64,000 bases of DNA from an uncultured Dysgonomonas sp. Lineage in GTDB: Bacteria > Bacteroidota > Bacteroidia > Bacteroidales > Dysgonomonadaceae. The notes under the pieces are model-generated. The model did no database searches. It saw only the letters and a program-made list of their open reading frames with translations, and was not told where the DNA came from. A program made the translations under genes and the position numbers. Location: assembly GCA_945273835.1 (NCBI GenBank), contig CALYPL010000002.1, forward strand, positions 1-64,000, given 5' to 3'. Below, in pieces: positions 28,038 to 37,518 of the stretch (position 1 is its first letter; each line of letters begins with the position of its first letter).

Positions 28038-28754
28038 TTACCTTTTGATTGTTGAATCCATGTAATTTATATTATACAATAATATATTAGAATCCATATT
28101 TTTTGATACTAATCTGATATAACCCGCTATATTTTTGAGATTATTGTTTAAATCAGGTTTAGCTAAAGTATATTCTTGATTGTGATCAATTTTTACAACA
28201 TTCTCCACAATTGTATCAGGATAAGTATATTCTATTACGGCTTCAGCTTGATTGCGCCTGGATGCACCTAATGCTTTAAAATGCCAATCAATTAATGTTA
28301 AATCAATATTACGTAGCATGTTCGAATCTAATGCAAAACTTAATAAAGGAGTTTCGGGTTTCAATGTGAAGGTTATTGGCATAAGCTGTGAATCATTCCG
28401 ATCGTAACGTTTGGCAGTAGTCGTTCTTAATATTTCAATTTGATTTTTTAATCGTTGTGTGACAGCATCGTTTATTTTTTTATAATCTTCCATATTATCA
28501 GAATACCATGTCAACGAAGAGTCAAATTTTTCTTTAGTTATATGATGTTTATAAAATACATCATTAATAAGAGCTTCTTTATCTTCGGTTCTGTATAATC
28601 CTATCTCATAATCGTCAGATAATGTCTGTGCAAGTTGTATATCGTAGAGTACATCCTCCATTTTCTCACTCGAAAGGATATACCTCGGTTTCTTACTGCA
28701 TGAAATTAGTCCTATGACAGGAATTAAGAATAGTAAAATAATTACTCTGCTCAT
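28038..28754 (-). CDS. DUF4296 lipoprotein
   Basis: A 238-residue predicted lipoprotein. The start at 28754 gives MSRVIILLFLIPVIGLISCS, a lipoprotein signal with lipobox LISC. An in-frame ATG at 28793 would add 13 polar residues ahead of the signal and overlap lspA, so it is less likely. The DUF4296 pattern is seen in KMEDVLYDIQLAQTL and FYKHHITKEKFDSSLTWYSDN. It directly follows lspA, whose product cleaves the signal peptides of such lipoproteins. Biochemical function is unknown. Confidence 0.87.
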   Translation of the reverse strand: MSRVIILLFLIPVIGLISCSKKPRYILSSEKMEDVLYDIQLAQTLSDDYEIGLYRTEDKEALINDVFYKHHITKEKFDSSLTWYSDNMEDYKKINDAVTQRLKNQIEILRTTTAKRYDRNDSQLMPITFTLKPETPLLSFALDSNMLRNIDLTLIDWHFKALGASRRNQAEAVIEYTYPDTIVENVVKIDHNQEYTLAKPDLNNNLKNIAGYIRLVSKNMDSNILLYNINYMDSTIKR

Positions 28755-28773
28755 ATATAAATAAAGATCTAAT

Positions 28774-29397
28774 TCAGGATTTTTTAGTATCAAAAGATGT
28801 ATTCAGTGTTTTGCGGTAAAAGGCTATCAGAATGAATATACCGATCGTAATAGCTGAATCGGCTACGTTAAATATCGGACTGAAAAATATAAAATCTTCG
28901 CCTCCCCAGAATGGAAACCACGATGGTAATGTACCATTTACGAGCGGAAAATAGAGCATATCCACAACTTTGCCGTGTAACCACTCCGAATATCCGTTTC
29001 CTATGGGTACAAATGAGGCTACATGACCTGGATAGCTTGCGGAGAATATTTCTCCGTAGAAAACGCAGTCTATTATGTTGCCGAATGCTCCTGCCCATAT
29101 TAGGGCAATGCAAAGAATATATCCTTTAGAGAATCCCTTCTCAATAAGCCAATACAGGTAATAACCGATAAGACAAATAGCAATTAAGCGGAAAAGCGTA
29201 AGAAATAATTTTCCACCCACTTGCATGCCGAATGCCATACCCGGATTTTCTACGAAATAGATTTTGAACCAATTCGTGATTTCGATGGACTCGTATAATG
29301 ACATATTGGTTTTGACCAATATTTTGGTGACCTGATCGATAATTATTACAGCAATTATTAATAGTATTGCTGTGATTCCTTTGGACTTTTTACTCAT
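28774..29397 (-). CDS. lspA: Lipoprotein signal peptidase (signal peptidase II)
   Basis: Removes the signal peptide of prolipoproteins in the inner membrane. From ATG 29397 the protein is 207 residues with four hydrophobic segments. ENPGMAFGM, GAFGNIIDCVFYGEI and PIFNVADSAITIG hold the conserved Asn and the two catalytic aspartates. An insertion of about 40 residues between the last two motifs is typical of Bacteroidota LspA. A further in-frame ATG at 29445 adds a Phe/Cys-rich stretch that reads through the upstream hairpin and is unlikely to be used. Confidence 0.95.
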   Translation of the reverse strand: MSKKSKGITAILLIIAVIIIDQVTKILVKTNMSLYESIEITNWFKIYFVENPGMAFGMQVGGKLFLTLFRLIAICLIGYYLYWLIEKGFSKGYILCIALIWAGAFGNIIDCVFYGEIFSASYPGHVASFVPIGNGYSEWLHGKVVDMLYFPLVNGTLPSWFPFWGGEDFIFFSPIFNVADSAITIGIFILIAFYRKTLNTSFDTKKS

Positions 29398-29427
29398 AGT
29401 TTGTGGATCGTTCTTTTTAAAGCAACA

Positions 29428-29465
29428 GAAGAAAAAACAGAACACACGCGTTCCGTTTTTTCTTC
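29428..29465 (-). terminator. Intercistronic hairpin between the dksA-like gene and lspA
   Basis: An 11-bp perfect outer stem (gaagaaaaaac/gttttttcttc), one A-C mismatch, a 4-bp inner stem (gaac/gttc) and a 6-nt loop. On the minus strand the descending arm is U-rich. It could be a partial terminator that lowers lspA expression, or an RNA-processing site. Confidence 0.6.
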
Positions 29466-29494
29466 GTCGGCTATTTATGTCTTTTTAAATATAT

Positions 29495-29881
29495 CTATTT
29501 AACACCACTGTTTTTAGCTTCTATGCTGAGAGTTGCATGTGGTACGGCCCGCAAGCGTTCTTTAGGTATTAATTTACCCGTTTCGCGGCAGATTCCGTAT
29601 GTTTTGTTTTCAATTCTTATCAGAGCTGATTGCAGATTCTGAATAAACTTCATCTGTCGTTGGGCTAAGCGTCCTGCTTCTTCTTTTGACAGGGTAGAAG
29701 CTCCTTCCTCCAATACTTTGAATGTTGGCGATGTATCGGTAACATCGTTGCCATCGGTATTAGTTATCGCTGCTCTCAATTGCTCGTATTCATCTTTAGC
29801 TTTGTTAAGTTTATCAAGAATAATTTGGCGAAATTCGTTTAACTCTTCGTCGCTGTATCTTGTTTTTTCTGTTGTTTCCAT
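29495..29881 (-). CDS. DksA/TraR-family regulator without zinc cysteines
   Basis: A 128-residue DksA-like protein expected to bind the RNA polymerase secondary channel. An N-terminal coiled coil spans about residues 10-85, with the tip region NTDGNDVTDTSPTF carrying acidic residues as in DksA. The C-terminal globular part YGICRETGKLIPKERL keeps only one of the four zinc-finger cysteines; the other three positions are Thr, Ala and Ser-like. It is therefore probably metal-free. It follows ileS by 52 bp. Confidence 0.92.
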   Translation of the reverse strand: METTEKTRYSDEELNEFRQIILDKLNKAKDEYEQLRAAITNTDGNDVTDTSPTFKVLEEGASTLSKEEAGRLAQRQMKFIQNLQSALIRIENKTYGICRETGKLIPKERLRAVPHATLSIEAKNSGVK

Positions 29882-29933
29882 AACTTTTCAGTTTATAAGT
29901 TTAGTATAATATTACACACTAATAATTGTATTT

Positions 29934-32900
29934 TTAAATTTTATCTACCGAAATTTTTAAAATATAATCATCCATGTCGATATCTAAACCATTAACTATC
30001 GGTTTTAGTTCAATCTTATCAGCAAGTACTTGAGTCGCAATGTAATTATTATATTCATTAATAGCATCGGTTATTTGTTCATTTTCTGATATCTTGACAT
30101 TTATCCGATCAGTTATATCAAGTCCGTTTGATTTACGAATATTCTGAATGCGATTGACTAATTCTCGAGCTATTCCCTCTTTACGTAAATCATCAGTGAT
30201 TGTTACGTCAAGAGCTACAGTTAATCTGCCTTCGTTGGCAACAAGCCAACCGGGTATATCTTCCGAAATTATTTCTGCGTCGCCAAGCTCAATTGTTGCC
30301 TTTTGTCCGTCAATATCAAATGTATAATTACCTTCTTTCTCGAACGTATTTATAGCTGTCTGATCCATCGTTTGAATAACTGCAGCCAATTGCTTCATTA
30401 TTTTACCGTAGCGAGGACCCAGCTTTTTAAAGTCAGGTTTGACTTTTTTGACCAATATTCCGGCGGCATTATCAACGTATTTCAGCTCTTTAACATTGAC
30501 TTCATTAAGAATCAATTCACTTACAGCCTCAATATCCTGCTGTTGTTTATTATCTATGACAGGAACCATTATTTGTTGCAGTGGTTGGCGTACTTTTATA
30601 CTTTCTTTACGGCGTAATGCCAATACCATAGATGATATATCTTGTGCTATCTGCATCCGTTCTTCAAGATTTTTATCAATCACGTCTTCGTTGAAATGTG
30701 GAAAATCTGCTAAATGGACAGATATATTTTCTTCGCGTCCAGTTGCTGAAACCAAGTCGCAATAAAGTTTGTCTGCATAGAATGGCGATATAGGAGCCAT
30801 TAATTTAGTTACGGTTTCGAGACAAGTGTAAAGTGTCTGATAAGCAGATAGTTTGTCGTTGTCCATCTTGCCGCCCCAGAAACGCTTACGGTTAAGTCTT
30901 ACATACCAGTTGCTGAGATTATCGTTTACGAAGTCTGATATTGCACGTCCTGCCTTTGTCGGTTCGTAATCATTATAGCATTCATCAACATATTTAACCA
31001 ACGAGTTGAGTAATGAAATTATCCAACGGTCTATTTCGGGACGTTCATTTATCGGTATTTCTTTTTCAGTAAAGTTAAATCCGTCTACATTGGCGTAAAG
31101 TGCGAAGAATGAGTAAGTATTATAAAGTGTTCCGAAAAACTTACGTCGTACTTCTTCAACTCCTTCAATATCGAATTTAAGATTGTCCCAAGGCGAAGAA
31201 TTGGTTATCATATACCAACGCAAGGGGTCAGAGCCATATTTTTCGATCGCTTCAAACGGATCAACGGCATTGCCCAAACGTTTCGACATTTTGTTTCCGT
31301 TTTTGTCGAGTACCAATCCATTTGATACAACGTTTTTAAACGATACTTCGTCGCGGAACATTGTTGATATGGCATGTAGTGTGAAGAACCATCCTCGGGT
31401 CTGATCGACACCTTCTGCTATAAAATCGGCAGGATATACTTTTTTGAAGTCTTCTTCACTTATGTTCGGATAGAAAACCTGTGCAAACGGCATCGCACCT
31501 GAATCAAACCAAACGTCTATAAGGTCTGACTCACGTTTCATCGGTTGTCCTGAATCAGATACTAAAACAATATTATCTACATACGGACGGTGCAAATCTA
31601 TTTTTTCGTAGTTTGCTTTATCGAGGTTACCTAATTCGAAATCTTTCCAAGGCAATTCTTTCATAAAGCCTTTTTCGATAGATTTCTGCATTTCAGCATA
31701 TAATTCTTTAACTGAACCGATGCATTTTTCTTCTTTACCATCTTCGGTGCGCCAGATCGGCAACGGTGTACCCCAATAACGGCTTCGGCTTAAATTCCAG
31801 TCTTGCAAATTTTCGAGCCATTTTCCGAAACGTCCTGAGCCGGTTGATTCGGGTTTCCAGTTTATTGTTGAATTAAGTTCAATCAAACGATCTTTGCAAG
31901 CTGTTGTACGTATAAACCAACTGTCGAGTGGATAGTATAATACAGGTTTATCGGTACGCCAGCAATGTGGATAGCTGTGAACATGTTTTTCGATACGAAA
32001 TGCTTTGTTCTGTTGTTTCAACATCACACTGATATCAATATCAAGTGTCACGTCGTCAGCAGTTAATGTACTGTCGTAAGCATTTTTTACATAACGCCCT
32101 GCATATTCTTTATATAAATCAACATTCACATTGTTCTTGACGAAATCAGGATCTAAATCTTCAAGTTTGAAGAATTTTCCGGTCAGATCGACCATCGGAC
32201 GAAGATTACCGTCTTTGTCGATCAGCATCATATCAGGCACGTTGTTTGCTTTCGCAACCTTGGCATCGTCCGCACCAAAAGTAGGAGCTATATGCACAAT
32301 ACCGGTACCGTCTTCGGTAGTTACAAAATCGCCTGTTATCACTCTGAATGCACCTGTTCCTGGATTAACCCACGGTATAAGCTGTTCATACTCCATGCCT
32401 GCTAATTCCGAACCTTTATATTCGGCTACTATTTTATACGGAATTAATTTATCACCCGGCTTGAAGTCCTCTAAAGCTATATCTTTAGCTTTCGGGTTAA
32501 ACAGATTATTAAATAATATTTTAGCAACTACAACTGTTTCTTTCTCACTTGTATAAGGGTTATAGGTTTGAACAGCTACATATTCAATGTTTGGACCTAC
32601 TGCCAATGCTGTATTGGATGGAAGAGTCCACGGGGTAGTAGTCCAAGCTAAAAAATAAGGAGTGCCGAAACCTGTCAGTTCAGATTTAGGTTCTTTTATT
32701 TTAAACTGGGCGATACATGTTGTATCCTTTACATCTCTGTAAGTGCCGGGTTGGTTCAATTCGTGCGAACTAAGACCGGTTCCCGCCGCAGGTGAATAAG
32801 GTTGTATGGTATATCCTTTATATAAAAATCCTTTCTCATATAGAGCTTTTAGCAAATACCATAATGTCTCTATATAACGGCTGTCGTAAGTTATATACGG

Positions 32901-33344
32901 GTCTTTCATATCTACCCAATAACCGATTAGTTGCGTCAGCTTTTCCCATTCATTGGTATAACGCATCACAGCTTCACGACAGGCTTTGTTATAGGCTTCG
33001 ACGGAAATTTTTTTACCTATATCTTCTTTGGTTATCCCGAGTTCTTTTTCAACACCAAGCTCAACAGGAAGTCCGTGTGTATCCCATCCGGCTTTGCGGT
33101 TGACGAGATAACCTTTCATGGTCTTATATCGGCAAAATATGTCTTTAATGGTACGTGCCATAACATGATGAATGCCGGGCATGCCATTAGCAGATGGTGG
33201 CCCTTCGTAAAAAACGAATGAAGGAGCGCCTTCTCTTATCTCCAGACTTTTGTTAAATACATTATTCTTATTCCATTTATCCAATATTTCTTTATTTATT
33301 TCCGATAAATTGAATTTGTTGTATTCTGCAAATTTCTTAGCCAT
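29934..33344 (-). CDS. ileS: Isoleucyl-tRNA synthetase, IleRS2 type with GIHH signature
   Basis: Charges tRNA-Ile and edits mischarged valine. At 1136 residues it is the long, eukaryote-like IleRS2 form. The class I signature usually read HIGH appears as GIHH (residues 57-60 in GMPGIHHVM). KMSKR occurs in NGNKMSKRLGN. The editing domain lies in the segment containing TGDFVTTEDGTGIVHIAPTFG with the conserved editing aspartate. A C-terminal zinc finger of the IleRS1 type is absent. It leads an operon with dksA-like, lspA and DUF4296. Candidate promoter at 33378-33410. Confidence 0.97.
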   Translation of the reverse strand: MAKKFAEYNKFNLSEINKEILDKWNKNNVFNKSLEIREGAPSFVFYEGPPSANGMPGIHHVMARTIKDIFCRYKTMKGYLVNRKAGWDTHGLPVELGVEKELGITKEDIGKKISVEAYNKACREAVMRYTNEWEKLTQLIGYWVDMKDPYITYDSRYIETLWYLLKALYEKGFLYKGYTIQPYSPAAGTGLSSHELNQPGTYRDVKDTTCIAQFKIKEPKSELTGFGTPYFLAWTTTPWTLPSNTALAVGPNIEYVAVQTYNPYTSEKETVVVAKILFNNLFNPKAKDIALEDFKPGDKLIPYKIVAEYKGSELAGMEYEQLIPWVNPGTGAFRVITGDFVTTEDGTGIVHIAPTFGADDAKVAKANNVPDMMLIDKDGNLRPMVDLTGKFFKLEDLDPDFVKNNVNVDLYKEYAGRYVKNAYDSTLTADDVTLDIDISVMLKQQNKAFRIEKHVHSYPHCWRTDKPVLYYPLDSWFIRTTACKDRLIELNSTINWKPESTGSGRFGKWLENLQDWNLSRSRYWGTPLPIWRTEDGKEEKCIGSVKELYAEMQKSIEKGFMKELPWKDFELGNLDKANYEKIDLHRPYVDNIVLVSDSGQPMKRESDLIDVWFDSGAMPFAQVFYPNISEEDFKKVYPADFIAEGVDQTRGWFFTLHAISTMFRDEVSFKNVVSNGLVLDKNGNKMSKRLGNAVDPFEAIEKYGSDPLRWYMITNSSPWDNLKFDIEGVEEVRRKFFGTLYNTYSFFALYANVDGFNFTEKEIPINERPEIDRWIISLLNSLVKYVDECYNDYEPTKAGRAISDFVNDNLSNWYVRLNRKRFWGGKMDNDKLSAYQTLYTCLETVTKLMAPISPFYADKLYCDLVSATGREENISVHLADFPHFNEDVIDKNLEERMQIAQDISSMVLALRRKESIKVRQPLQQIMVPVIDNKQQQDIEAVSELILNEVNVKELKYVDNAAGILVKKVKPDFKKLGPRYGKIMKQLAAVIQTMDQTAINTFEKEGNYTFDIDGQKATIELGDAEIISEDIPGWLVANEGRLTVALDVTITDDLRKEGIARELVNRIQNIRKSNGLDITDRINVKISENEQITDAINEYNNYIATQVLADKIELKPIVNGLDIDMDDYILKISVDKI

Positions 33345-33377
33345 ATTTTGTCTTTTTTCAGCATTAAAAAATTGTCA

Positions 33378-33410
33378 CAAATATAATCATTTTTTATGTA
33401 TATGCGTAAA
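33378..33410 (-). promoter_or_regulatory. Candidate promoter of ileS
   Basis: TTTA (33407-33410), 21-nt spacer, TATATTTG (33378-33385), one mismatch from consensus. It is 34 bp from the start codon. Confidence 0.5.
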
Positions 33411-33416
33411 TAATCC

Positions 33417-33437
33417 TTATAAGCTGTCAGCTTATAA
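33417..33437. repeat. Palindrome upstream of the ileS promoter
   Basis: ttataagctg-t-cagcttataa, a perfect 10-bp inverted repeat around one base. It lies just beyond the ileS -33 element with no U-tract, so a protein-binding site is more likely than a terminator. Confidence 0.6.
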
Positions 33438-33703
33438 AGAAAGAATGGAGCAGGGCAGTAGATTCCATCCTTATCAACAAAATAGTCTGACTGTTTTTCA
33501 TTTGACTATGATGTTTCGTGACTATTTTTTCTAAATCTGATTTGCTTTAGGTAAATTTCTACGTTATAGCTAAATTATAGAATAATATTAAGCAATGTCG
33601 TTATGTTTGTTTTATAGTCATTAAATCAGTACATTATGCTCGTTTATGAATTTCAGGAAGCCATGTCATTATATATTAATGTATTTTTTATAAACAATTT
33701 CAC

Positions 33704-33711
33704 TATTTTTG
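33704..33711 (+). promoter_or_regulatory. Candidate -7 box of topA
   Basis: TATTTTTG, 45 bp upstream of the topA ATG. No exact TTTG at -33 (a T-run is present there). Confidence 0.4.
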
Positions 33712-33756
33712 CCTTTAAAAGAAAACTATTCTATAATAATAACAGGTTATTGAGGT

Positions 33757-36090
33757 ATGGAAAAAAATTTGGTGATAGTGGAGTCTCCGGCAAAAGCGAA
33801 AACTATTGAGAAGTTTTTGGGTAAAAATTTCAAGGTAATGTCAAGTTACGGACATATTCGTGACTTAAAGAAAAAAGACCTTGGCATTGATATTGCCCAT
33901 GATTTCGAACCATTATACGAAATTCCTGCTGATAAGAAAAAAGTTGTAGAAGAACTTAAGAAAGCAGCTAAAGCTGCAGATATGGTTTGGCTCGCTTCCG
34001 ATGAAGACCGCGAGGGAGAAGCCATATCTTGGCATTTATATAAAACACTTGACCTGAAAGAAGATAAGACGCGCAGAATTGTATTCCACGAAATAACAAA
34101 AGATGCTATTTTGCATGCAGTGGAAAACCCGCGTAAGATAGACGTAAATTTGGTAAACGCACAACAGGCGCGCCGTGTATTAGATCGTATTGTCGGTTTT
34201 GAAGTTTCTCCCGTTTTATGGAAAAAAGTAAAGCCCGCCCTTTCCGCAGGTCGTGTACAGTCAGTTGCCGTAAGACTTATTGTTGAACGTGAGCGCGAAA
34301 TACAAGCCTTTCAAGTTGAAGCGTCGTATCGAGTTGTTGCTATTTTCACGCAAAAAAACGCAGACGGCAGCCATAACGACATAAAAGCAATTTTAAATAG
34401 CCGGTTGAAGACTAAACAGGAAGCATTGGATTTGCTTGAAAAATTAAAGTCAGCTACATTCAAAGTCGATAATGTCGAAACCAAGCCTTTGAAGAAATCT
34501 CCTGCTGCTCCTTTCACAACTTCCACATTGCAGCAAGAGGCTTCACGCAAGTTAGGGTTTCCTGTCTCGTTGACGATGATGGTGGCTCAAAAATTATATG
34601 AATCAGGTTTCATTACTTATATGCGTACAGATTCGGTCAATTTATCAGGTTTGGCATTGAATGCATCTAAAACTGAAATTGAAAAATCTTATGGTAAGGA
34701 GTATGTAAAAACACGTCAATTCTCTACCAAGAGTAAAGGAGCACAAGAAGCGCATGAAGCCATAAGACCGACTTATATGAAAGAGCATACAGTAGCCGGT
34801 ACGGCACAGGAGAAAAAGTTGTATGACTTGATCTGGAAACGTACAATCGCTTCGCAGATGGCTGATGCAGAATTAGAAAAAACAATCATAAACATTGCTA
34901 TATCGAACGATAATCTGAAATTTCAGGCAGAAGGAGAGGTCATTAAATTTGATGGATTTCTGAAAGTTTATTTAGAAGGTAATGACGATGATGATAGTGA
35001 TAAAAACGCTGAATCGGGTTTGTTGCCTCAGGTAAAAAAGGGAGAATTACTTGATCTTGGAGAAATTGTTGCAACAGAACGTTTCACACAGCATCCTCCA
35101 CGATTCACAGAAGCCTCACTTGTGCGGAAACTTGAAGAATTAGGTATCGGTCGTCCTTCTACTTATGCGCCCACAATTTCAACTATACAAAACCGTGAAT
35201 ATGTTGAAAAATCCAATCTTGAAGGTAAAGAACGTAAGTATGTTGTTCTTACACTTAAAAACGGAAAAATCAATGATAAAGAGAAAACTGAAATAACGGG
35301 AGCTGATAAGAATAAGCTCATCCCTACAGATATAGGTATTGTAGTAAATGATTTTCTTACAGAATTCTTTCCGCATATTATGGATTATAATTTCACTGCT
35401 GAAGTGGAGAAAGAATTCGATCATGTTGCAGAAGGGCAGGAAGATTGGACTAAAATGATGGGTAATTTTTATAAGGTATTCCATCCTACAGTTGAATCAG
35501 CCTCTAACTATCAGACTGAACATAAAATCGGAGAACGGATACTTGGCACTGATCCCAAATCTGGAAGACAGGTATCAGTGAAAATCGGTCGTTTCGGGCC
35601 TATGGTGCAGATTGGAACGCAGGAAGAAGAAGAAAAACCTCAATTTGCCGGTTTGCAGAAGAATCAGTCTATCTCAAGTATTACCCTTGAAGAAGCATTG
35701 AAGTTGTTTGAGCTGCCTCGTAGCTTAGGTGAGTACGAAGGCAAAGATGTATCGGTATCAACCGGGCGATTCGGCCCTTATGTCAAACATGACGGTAAAT
35801 TCGTTTCATTGCCAAAAGATTCCGATCCATATAGTATTAATTTTGACGATGCCGTGCAACTGATAGAAGATAAGCGACGTAAAGATCGAGAAAAGGTTAT
35901 CAAGATTTTTGACAATGACACAGATATGCAACTGCTGAATGGCAGATATGGACCTTATCTGGCTTACAAAGGGACAAATTACCGCATAGCTAAAAATACA
36001 GATGTCGAAAAAATGACATACGAAGATTGTCAGAATATAGTTAATTCGACAGATGCAAGCCCCGCTAAAAGATCAAGGAAAAAGAAATAA
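33757..36090 (+). CDS. topA: DNA topoisomerase I
   Basis: Relaxes negative supercoils by single-strand passage. 777 residues. The TOPRIM domain opens with VIVESPAKAKTIEKFLG and has SDEDREGEAISWH with the acidic metal site. The active-site tyrosine lies in GFITYMRTDSVNLS, around residue 288. The C-terminus lacks the cysteine zinc fingers of E. coli TopA and instead carries three GRFGP/GRYGP repeats (around residues 610, 670 and 730) followed by a basic tail KRSRKKK. It begins a run of six + strand genes to 39693. Confidence 0.97.
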   Translation: MEKNLVIVESPAKAKTIEKFLGKNFKVMSSYGHIRDLKKKDLGIDIAHDFEPLYEIPADKKKVVEELKKAAKAADMVWLASDEDREGEAISWHLYKTLDLKEDKTRRIVFHEITKDAILHAVENPRKIDVNLVNAQQARRVLDRIVGFEVSPVLWKKVKPALSAGRVQSVAVRLIVEREREIQAFQVEASYRVVAIFTQKNADGSHNDIKAILNSRLKTKQEALDLLEKLKSATFKVDNVETKPLKKSPAAPFTTSTLQQEASRKLGFPVSLTMMVAQKLYESGFITYMRTDSVNLSGLALNASKTEIEKSYGKEYVKTRQFSTKSKGAQEAHEAIRPTYMKEHTVAGTAQEKKLYDLIWKRTIASQMADAELEKTIINIAISNDNLKFQAEGEVIKFDGFLKVYLEGNDDDDSDKNAESGLLPQVKKGELLDLGEIVATERFTQHPPRFTEASLVRKLEELGIGRPSTYAPTISTIQNREYVEKSNLEGKERKYVVLTLKNGKINDKEKTEITGADKNKLIPTDIGIVVNDFLTEFFPHIMDYNFTAEVEKEFDHVAEGQEDWTKMMGNFYKVFHPTVESASNYQTEHKIGERILGTDPKSGRQVSVKIGRFGPMVQIGTQEEEEKPQFAGLQKNQSISSITLEEALKLFELPRSLGEYEGKDVSVSTGRFGPYVKHDGKFVSLPKDSDPYSINFDDAVQLIEDKRRKDREKVIKIFDNDTDMQLLNGRYGPYLAYKGTNYRIAKNTDVEKMTYEDCQNIVNSTDASPAKRSRKKK

Positions 36091-36138
36091 CGAATATGGC
36101 AGGATCTAATATTATGCACCAAAAATTCAACAGTTGTG

Positions 36139-37506
36139 ATGAGAGGAGGGAAGTATAGGTTATTTGTGACGCTGACTCCTTTGGTGGATCTGTGTATCGT
36201 ATATTTATCCATTGTGATTTCGTTCTATTGGCTACGTGATTCACTTGATGCATTTACGGATAATTGGTATTCTTTTCTGAAAGTATCTCCATTCATCGGA
36301 ATTGCATATCTGATTATATCACATGTGATGGAGTTTGATAAGCCAAAAGATTTTTCTTTTTTTGGTATTGCGTACACAGGCTTTCTTACTGTTTTTTTCT
36401 TATTCGGTTTTACAACAGCTATCAGTTTTTTAGCCCGTGGTTTTGCTTATCCGCGAAGTGTAATGGCTATCAGTTCTTTATTGCAAATATTCTTGTTAGC
36501 TTTATGGCATTTGCTTATCAATCAAGTTTATTTATGGCATAATAAGAAAAAGACAGTCCTGGTAATCGGGTATCGAAAAGCCAAAGAGTTGGCATATAAG
36601 CTGATAAAAGCAAATGGGATGTGGTCATGTATACGTCATATTTGTGCTCCCGAAAATAAAAAACTCAAAGAGTATATGCAGGAATGCGACGTTATATTTC
36701 TAACCGAAGATATAGATGAAGACACTAAGCAAAAAATTGTAAGATATTGTGTAGAGAATTCTATGACGGTATTATATGAACCAAGAAACACTGAAATATT
36801 CCTTTTTAACGCAAAATTTACACAAATTGATGATTCTCCGTTGTTGAATGTACATAAGTTTGGTCTTACCCCACTTGACAACATGATGAAGCGTATTGTT
36901 GATGTATTACTATGCTTATTAGCATTCATAATATTTTTGATACCCGGGCTGATAGTTTATCTGATTTTAAAAGTCGGTGGCTCTGCTTTTTATTCGCAGG
37001 AAAGGGTTACAAGGGACGGAAAGATATTCAGGATTTATAAATTCAGAACGATGATTGAGAATGCAGAAGCATTATCAGGACCTGTGTTGGCAAATGAAAA
37101 TGATAAACGTATAACATGCTTTGGCAAGTTCTTACGGACAACACGTCTTGACGAAATTCCTCAGATAATTAATATTATCAGAGGGGACATGAGCATCGTT
37201 GGGCCACGTCCTGAAAGACCTTTCTTTGTAGACCAATTCAGTCGGGAAATTCCTGAATATTATTTGCGTCATCGGGTTAAAGCCGGACTAACAGGACTGG
37301 CTCAGATTGAAGGAAGGTATAACACTTCGGTAGGCGATAAACTTAAATATGATTTACTTTACGTCAATGGTTATTCATTTACCCTTGATGTGAAGATTAT
37401 TATACAAACATTAAATATTTTATTGAGAAAAAGTTCAACCCAAGGAGTTAAGCAACATAAAGATTTAAGTGATTTGGTTGATAACACACTTTGGCGTGAA
37501 GATTAA
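36139..37506 (+). CDS. Polyprenyl-phosphate sugar-1-phosphate transferase
   Basis: Transfers a sugar-1-phosphate to undecaprenyl phosphate, initiating exopolysaccharide or O-antigen units. The N-terminal half has about four membrane segments and a Rossmann-like region (KKKTVLVIGYRKAKELAYKL). The C-terminal catalytic domain begins at VDVLLCLLAFIIFLIPGL and shows YKFRTM, RTTRLDEIPQIINI, GDMSIVGPRPERP and RHRVKAGLTGLAQI, all family hallmarks. A GTG at 36136 precedes the ATG at 36139. It follows topA by 48 bp. The sugar is not predictable. Confidence 0.92.
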   Translation: MRGGKYRLFVTLTPLVDLCIVYLSIVISFYWLRDSLDAFTDNWYSFLKVSPFIGIAYLIISHVMEFDKPKDFSFFGIAYTGFLTVFFLFGFTTAISFLARGFAYPRSVMAISSLLQIFLLALWHLLINQVYLWHNKKKTVLVIGYRKAKELAYKLIKANGMWSCIRHICAPENKKLKEYMQECDVIFLTEDIDEDTKQKIVRYCVENSMTVLYEPRNTEIFLFNAKFTQIDDSPLLNVHKFGLTPLDNMMKRIVDVLLCLLAFIIFLIPGLIVYLILKVGGSAFYSQERVTRDGKIFRIYKFRTMIENAEALSGPVLANENDKRITCFGKFLRTTRLDEIPQIINIIRGDMSIVGPRPERPFFVDQFSREIPEYYLRHRVKAGLTGLAQIEGRYNTSVGDKLKYDLLYVNGYSFTLDVKIIIQTLNILLRKSSTQGVKQHKDLSDLVDNTLWRED

Positions 37507-37518
37507 CAATGATTCAGA

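Larger units (their letters stand above)
33345..33756. other. 412-bp divergent region between ileS and topA
   Basis: No credible gene on either strand. It holds a -7 box for ileS (TATATTTG on the minus strand, 33378-33385) with TTTA at -33 (33407-33410, spacer 21), a 21-bp palindrome at 33417-33437, and a -7 box for topA at 33704-33711. Only fragments below 30 codons without family features are open. Confidence 0.6.

Noticed and set aside
33345..33420. T-box or leader peptide for ileS
   Set aside because: No T-box sequence, specifier stem or Ile-rich short frame is visible; only a short promoter-like leader of about 30 nt exists.
33250..33534. Plus-strand open frame of 94 codons across the ileS start
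   Set aside because: It overlaps the conserved ileS 5' end, has no family features and is a shadow of the opposite strand.
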